A stretch of DNA of 64,000 nucleotides from Malania oleifera (lineage: Eukaryota > Streptophyta > Magnoliopsida > Santalales > Ximeniaceae): NCBI RefSeq assembly GCF_029873635.1, contig NC_080422.1, positions 15,778,049 through 15,842,048 on the forward strand, in the 5' to 3' direction. Shown here one piece after another: positions 58,051 through 64,000 of the stretch (the stretch's first letter is position 1; each line of letters opens with the position of its first letter). The position numbers were made by a program, and so were the translations under genes. The notes beneath the pieces were generated by a model. The model saw nothing but the letters and a program-made list of their open reading frames with translations, was not told the DNA's origin and did no database searches.

Positions 58051-60099
58051 AACCCCCCAACTAACGCTTTGCTAGTCTCTAGCAAATGACGTGAATGAAT
58101 TTCCGGGCGGTGCCTACAACTACAAACTCCAATGCTCATGAAATCAATGCACATGCAATACAATCATACCGTTTCACATACAAGAACACAATTGAATGTC
58201 ACACAGTCTTGTTCATATTCAGTACACACACCTCCAAAGCACGTCACTCATGTAAGTTTCATCGTTTATATGTCATTTAAGAGCAGTATTTACATCAAGT
58301 TACTCAGTGGCACATTCAGAGTTAATGCAGTCATATAGGTCTGAGTATAAATAGGTAAACTCTCGAGGTGTGTGTGATGTGTGTGAGTCAGTACACCTAG
58401 GATACCAGTGGAAACCTACAGAACGATCGCTTTGACTCGGCCTAACTGGTATACCCTAAAAAACACTTAAGAAAATGAGTTCACTCGTTATATGTGAGGA
58501 GAAGTTTCGCGATCAAACATCCCACATATTAAAAGGAACAAACGATAAGTGTACGAAGTGGACTAGTCTGGAAAGGATCTAGCCTATCTGTGAGGTGTCG
58601 GGTCCTTCACCCTAGCATCTTCTCACCTACTCGCCACATCCAAATGAGACCAACCTAGATCAACTTACTCATAAACTTATCGTGAATACATCTGAGCCAT
58701 TAACCGATTGAAGCATCTTCATACGTGGAAAATATGTGTTGTGTCCTTGTGATATGTATTTGGGTCGGCATTGACATTTCATTTCATGCACATGTGTATT
58801 GCTTTTTCTTTATTTTCTATCTTTTCGTGATCAATTAGGACAATCATAACACTTCTTTTGTAATCTTCAAACAATCAATGGGAATTGAGCTCGAATAGTG
58901 GTCCATGAACCTAAGTCTATCTCTAGGGTGGCTCAGCCTTTCACATCTTGAGTAGGCTACAAGACTTAGGTTTCTATCTCCCCACTAGGTGTCACCCTCT
59001 AGGCTAGCAAATAAAAAACAAAGACTAGTGTACAAGAAAATCATCCAAAAAAGAGAATTGAGTTCTATGAACTCTAATTTGACATTAACGCTCAAAAGGA
59101 TGACAAATAAGCTCAAGGATATCTCACAAAGGTGTCATAGTCGCCACAGGTGTTCTCTCAGCGCTCACAGGAAACCCTAAGTGCAATGAATCATGTTGAA
59201 TGTGTTTTATTCAGCCTCGTGAGATGCCGTGTAAATACAGGAAATTATATAACCAAATTAACAAGAATGTACTACCAATCAATTCTTCATGGAGTCATAA
59301 TAATCATATAAAGAGAAACTATGCATGATAGACTCAAGTGTGTAATTCTTAAGTTATATGCAAGTATGTGAAGGGTATACACAGTTGTTAAGCATGACAT
59401 AATGCAGTTGTAATTCTTCAGTGCTCCTCTTTTTTTTTTTTTTTGATCTTTTTGATTTTTTTGAAATATAAAACCCGGTACGTGTACTTGGACAGTGTCA
59501 CATTGCGAACCGCTCATCCCCTCCCAACTAAAGTGGAACATTCGTCCTCATTGTGAAGCATAGGGAAAATATAAAGGAGTGTGCACGGGAAAAGTACAAG
59601 CGTACCTGAGTAACGGGGTAATGGAAAAGAAAGATTGAACTATGAGAAAATAGACCTGAAAACTAACTAAAAATAAAATAAGATAAATAAAAGGAAAAGA
59701 AGGAAAGAAAAAACATCACAAATTGTCTGGTAGAAAGCCCAGGAAGGAATTTTGTCTGGTGGGCGCAGAGTGTCTATAAATTGTACCGAGGGTCTCCAAA
59801 ATTGAGCCGCCATAGTGGATCAGTCTTAATACTTACACGAAAATCAGCCTCAATATAATGAATACGCTTCAATTACCAACAATATGTGTGCAAGTTGACC
59901 CTAGTGTGTTGACAAGAAATGGTCTTTATTCAACATTGTGTTCAGGAAATTTCCTGTCTTTACGAACTAACGTGTGATGGGAAGTTATTGGAGCAATACC
60001 CTGTAGTTCTTTAGAAGCCATTAACATTAAAAGTGTTACCTGGTCTTTTGAACATTAGGCTCTCACCAGTCTAGTCACTCTCTTGATCGGGTGTACAAT

Positions 60100-61408
60100 C
60101 ATATACCACTGCAAAGATCCACTTCCACATTAGACTCTTTAACATCTGATTCAGTAGGAGTGACGGTTCCACGGTATTTTTGGCTTTGAAGAGGTACCAC
60201 AGGTTGGTACTCGTATGAGTGTCAGTGTCCTCATCAACTAACTGCTGCGCTTTGGGTCCGCTTTCTTGATGTTTCTTTGAATTTGAATTTCATCTATGTC
60301 AGCCATATACCTTTCCGGTACTGACTGGAACAACTGACGTGTCCGATTGATGAATTTCAGGTTTTGGGGAACTTCTTTCTCACTTCGCGATTAGTTGTGG
60401 CTATCTCTACTGTCACAAAGAGAAACATCATGTATTTGGTGTTGTGGCTAATGGTACTCTAAAAGACTAGGTGCAGGCTCCACGAGTGATTCCTCTTGTT
60501 CTAATATGTCAACTGCGTGCTTATCGCATTAATGGTATCGCCCCGCAATCATTATTAAGATTGACTTGAGTTCGCATGAACTGCTGGAGGCAGCCTGTTC
60601 GCCATCTGTGTCCTACTTTCCTCAAACAGATCTCACGGCAGACAAGCTCTGAGGGATCTATTGTGGCTGGTATTGAGGGGGCGGAGGAATATCTGGGTAG
60701 TTTGGTGGCTCATATGCATCGTCCATCACTAATTGTGCTGATAGGGTGTGTAGTCATGGTGCTGAGTATATCGTGTGTTCCACTGTGGGAAATTTTTAGC
60801 TAGGTAATCGAAGAACGATAATACCAAATCTCGATACAAGATGAAGAGTACTCCATTGCACATGGTCTGGACAAAATACTTGCAATCAGGGTAAGAGCAG
60901 TATAAAAACAATAGCTTACCTCTATAAGTCGCACCGTGATGTGGACCAAGTGCTAGTAGATCCTTGATCGCTCCCAGCAAAGCCCGAAATGTCTCGTCAT
61001 CCTGTTGCACAAAATTAAAGATATGTTCCTACAAAAAATGAGTTGGTTCTGTGAGGACAAATGCATACAGAAATTCACGCCTATACCGGACCAATTAGCG
61101 ATAGATGAGGTCTCAGAAACTGAAAAAACCGTCAGTGCCCTATCTACAAAAAGTAGCAAGAATAAATTCAGGCGAATAGGATTCATTATTTTCGTCTGAG
61201 GAGAAAAACCTGTTGGCAGGTTAAATCAAAACTTATAGGTGCTGATAGGGCGGTCAAATTCCGTCCCATAGAATGCGGGTGGGTTAGCAATGAGGTCCTC
61301 CCGACGCATGCCTCATGACATTAAACTCGTCAGTAGGAAAAATAGGGGAAGATGATGCAAGGACAATATTCAAAGTTCAAACAGTTTAGTCTCATGCGCA
61401 AGTGCAGG
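60100..61408 (-). pseudogene. Athila-like gag, copy B, heavily frameshifted
   Basis: The minus strand still shows QQDDETFRA, KDLLALGPHHG and FPQWNTRYTQ (61010-60740), equivalent to gag at 7599-8887. Many 1-6 base insertions and deletions relative to copy A break the frame every few tens of codons. Confidence 0.65.
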
Positions 61409-61545
61409 TTGTAGCCATTTTTTGCAAAATTCACTTTTTTTTCTGTTTTGTTTTCTGCTTTTTTTTTTTCGTTTTCATAACATTAATTAAAAGGACGGGA
61501 AAAAAGCTCATTGAGACTAACTGACATCCCAGGGGTGTCAAAAAC

Positions 61546-62226
61546 TGACTCACTCGAAATGAGCAGACTCGAAAGACTAGCCTAAAAGTATAGGAGTTCT
61601 GTCGTGTAATATTAAGTAAGGGTAGAGCGCCTCCTCAGGGAATGCGTTTTAATTCAAATTTTTTTTTTTCATGTTCGCCCAATAATTGAAAAAAATAAAA
61701 GTTACGGAACTCCTGCGGTGCAAATTCAAATTTTCAAGATTGTTGAGATTCAATTTAACCAATTAAACGACTGCAATCTCAAACTCTAAAAGCCAGCATC
61801 ACTAAATTAAACACAAGAATGGAACACTAGGGTCACTAGGAAATGCCAGAGACATTAACTAAAATGGGAAACTTTAAACATGGAAGTAAAACAAACGGCA
61901 ACACTTGAAAATTCAATTAGACACATGCACGGTAAAAAACCAAACCTTTACAAAACTTGAAATTGAAGCAAATGCAAACAACAAAATCAAGCAGAAATTT
62001 AAATTACGCTAAGAACAACTAAAGCAAACCAATTTAACTGTTAGACCTAATACTAACTTTTAACTACGAACAAGATAAGGTAATAATAATATAAAAAAAC
62101 GTCAAGTAAAAAAGCGCAAAATTCTAAACAATATCAAAATTACCATTACACCTGAGTGTAATAAACTATTAAACAAAATAAAGAATATTATTTAATTGCA
62201 ATTACAAAAAAATAGAAAAGAAAAGG
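61546..62226 (-). repeat. Gypsy-1 copy B 5' LTR, truncated
   Basis: It matches 9020-9683 with many small indels. The break falls just where the GA microsatellite starts in LTR 2, and copia sequence follows. Confidence 0.75.
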
Positions 62227-62303
62227 CATTGATTGAGTGCATACATTCTTTACTCGCTTAATGGATAACTATATTTATAATGTTAGAGGATATTGATGTA
62301 AAC
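62227..62303 (-). mobile_element. Copia fragment, third copy
   Basis: The 77 bases resemble 4420-4488 and the complement of 40298-40370, the copia sequence immediately outside the gypsy-3 LTR in both arms. Confidence 0.65.
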
Positions 62304-64000
62304 TGTAATGACCCGAAGAAATTAAAATCATAGGAAATATAAAAAATGAAAAGGCATATTATAATGGGTAATAAGGAACCAAAAGGACAGGGATTTTAGA
62401 AGGGGGAAAAAAAAGCAGGCCTTTTGTTGACGATGTATGTCTTCGTCGACGAGTGTTTTTCTAGATATTGTCGACGAAGTCTGTTCCTCGTCGATGAAGG
62501 AATCCTTAGAGAATATATTTAGAATTCTGAATTTCGGTGACGAAGGTATCTTCTCGTTGACGAAATCTCTACAGTGCCTCGTCGACAAATCCACATTTCT
62601 CGTCGACGAAGCCCTGCCTATAAATAGAGTATTCTTCATTTTTCAACGAGAATTCGCAAACTCTCTCTCTAAAACGGTCTTCCAGCCTTCTCTCTTCAAT
62701 TTCAGGCTGAATTTGACCCGATTTGACTATCCGGAACCACCACGAGGTTCATAGGATCATTTTCTGCAAGGCTGTAGGAGCTGATTGTTGGATTGAGCGG
62801 TTTGGGAAACATCCCAAAATCAAGGTAAGTTATTTTGGGATTTCCTTAATAAATAATGTTATTTGAAGGCTAGGAAGTACTAAATAGGTGTTTTTCTTAA
62901 GATCTGAGTTAACTGGAATTTATTTAATTAAAATATGATTTTTGGATTTAGGGTCCAAGTGAACGTTGTGGGCATCAGTTCGAGGATCCTATCAGCGTAG
63001 TTCGAAAGTCATGTAAGGAGGAAATTTATGTATTAAATCAGGTTTTCTTGAATTAAAATGGATTATGTGTTATTTATGTATATACATTTTATGTGGGTTT
63101 AAAATGCCAACCATGTAAAACTATGTTTTCTGAGCCTAGGAATGCTTATATAGCTATGTATATGTGAATGTAAACGGATGAAAGTGAAAAGTAATTTCTA
63201 AGGAATTATGTAAGAAATGAAATGTATTTTCAGCATATAAATGTTAAACATGGGTCGACCTATTTACAAAATTATGTATGCATTTTACTGCTAAAGGCAT
63301 GAGATTTTGTGCAAATATATGTTAAATGTATGAGATGCAGGTTAAGTAAGTAAAGTATTATGAATAAAATATGACATGGACTATGTTGCCTGTGTATGTT
63401 AAATGCAACCATGTAAATGTAAGACAACTGAAAGACAACATGTTCGCAGATTATAGCGTATTTCTATGTGGACTAACTGATGACAACTAAAAAGAGCTGT
63501 GTTAGCATATTCTAGCGCATTTCTATGTGGACTAACTGATGATGGCAAAAGACCAGCTGTAGTACAAAGGAATGAAATGAAAATATTATGCGATGAAATG
63601 ACAATGAAATGGCAATGGAATGAAATGTGAAATGTGAAATGTGAAATGTGAATGATGAAAATAGAAAAGAGTCATTTAAAGTGAAATGCAATGTAATGTT
63701 TAAGTTAAGAATATGAATAGATGAGTATGATTGCATAATAACAAAAAGAATGATGTACTATGATATTAGAAGTATTTATGTACGTAGAACATGCTATGAT
63801 TGGGCTGGGCGTACTCTTTTCCTGAGGGCTTGCTAAGAAAGGCGAGTGCACTAGTAGCTTCAGATGTGGCAGTAGCCGCATAACGTGTTAGGGCAGAGGG
63901 AACCTACTTATATGGGCGGATAGATTTCCCTATCCTTAGGGCCTTTTCTAGTAAATCATTGTTGAACTGTGTGAGTACAAGATCAAACTAATACTTGAGG
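62304..64000 (+). repeat. Gypsy-3 family LTR, third copy (runs off the window)
   Basis: It begins TGTAATGACCCGAAG and matches the reverse complement of 38610-40297 throughout. A GTCGAC-type array lies at 62430-62605 and TATAAATA at 62619-62626. The roughly 66-base duplication is at 63430-63560. Confidence 0.88.
62430..62605 (+). promoter_or_regulatory. GTCGAC palindrome array, gypsy-3 LTR third copy
   Basis: Eight CTCGTCGACGA-type units, followed by TATAAATA at 62619-62626. Confidence 0.55.

Larger units (their letters stand above)
56052..62226 (-). mobile_element. Gypsy-1 copy B (Athila-like, gag only)
   Basis: Same strand as copy A. LTR 56052-58050 (1999 bases, the most complete), polypurine complement AACCCCCCAAC (58051-58061), internal region 58051-61540, primer site near 61531-61540, and a second LTR 61546-62226 that breaks off at AAAAGG. 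The interval 57420-62226 corresponds to 4914-9683 at an offset of about 52.5 kb. Almost no differences are seen up to about 59170, then many short indels. Confidence 0.8.

Overview
This window is nuclear DNA from a flowering plant, probably a eudicot with a repeat-rich genome. I cannot name the species. The evidence is GT-AG introns in a coatomer gene, Athila-like and Tekay/Del-like gypsy elements, plant copia polyproteins, CACTA and hAT DNA transposons, and long AT-, GA- and TTA-type microsatellites. There is no bacterial-style gene organisation. Almost every base can be assigned to nested or broken mobile elements. The only host-type gene is a short coatomer beta-prime (COPB2/SEC27)-like gene, present twice.

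Layout. Positions 1-4910 and 39874-45367 are the two arms of a large inverted duplication. Each arm carries the COPB2-like gene (minus strand at 707-2541, plus strand at 42115-43962), its flanks, a copia 3' fragment, and a gypsy LTR inserted in that copia with the flank gtaac. The two genes point outward, away from a spacer of about 35 kb. Next to the left arm is an Athila-like gypsy array (4914-24489; three LTRs, gag only). Its third LTR is interrupted by an 11.4-kb CACTA element (13026-24381). That CACTA holds a solo LTR with a perfect 5-bp target duplication, a 408-bp tandem repeat, a duplicated exon-like segment and a copia 5' fragment.

A gag-only Tekay-like gypsy follows (24490-29906, minus) with a non-autonomous hAT element in one LTR (25993-26933, 8-bp target duplication). 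From 29907 to 40297 lie a CACTA 3' end, gypsy gag/protease pieces, two copia pieces and a gypsy 5' LTR, all minus strand, with one extra plus-strand LTR.

Right of the inverted arm are a tandem TRIM-like array (45632-46188) fused at its primer-binding site to a decayed copia (46190-49977), a gypsy LTR plus integrase end (49978-52985), a CACTA transposase N-terminal fragment (52986-54425) and two LTR fragments (54793-56051). A second copy of the Athila-like element follows (56052-62226), in direct orientation about 52.5 kb from the first. A third copy of the copia/gypsy-LTR junction ends the window (62227-64000).

Main points of interest: (i) a stand-alone N-terminal propeller form of COPB2 kept open in both inverted copies; (ii) a 64-nt tRNA-Asp(GTC) sequence with its CCA end at a retrotransposon primer-binding site; (iii) arrays of GTCGAC-centred palindromes directly upstream of the TATA box in LTRs of several gypsy families; (iv) the two halves of one insertion target, with its 5-bp duplication acaag, lying 31.5 kb apart in the wrong order; (v) a burst of short indels at about 59.2-62.2 kb that may be sequence error. 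No translation here supports an autonomous, intact element.
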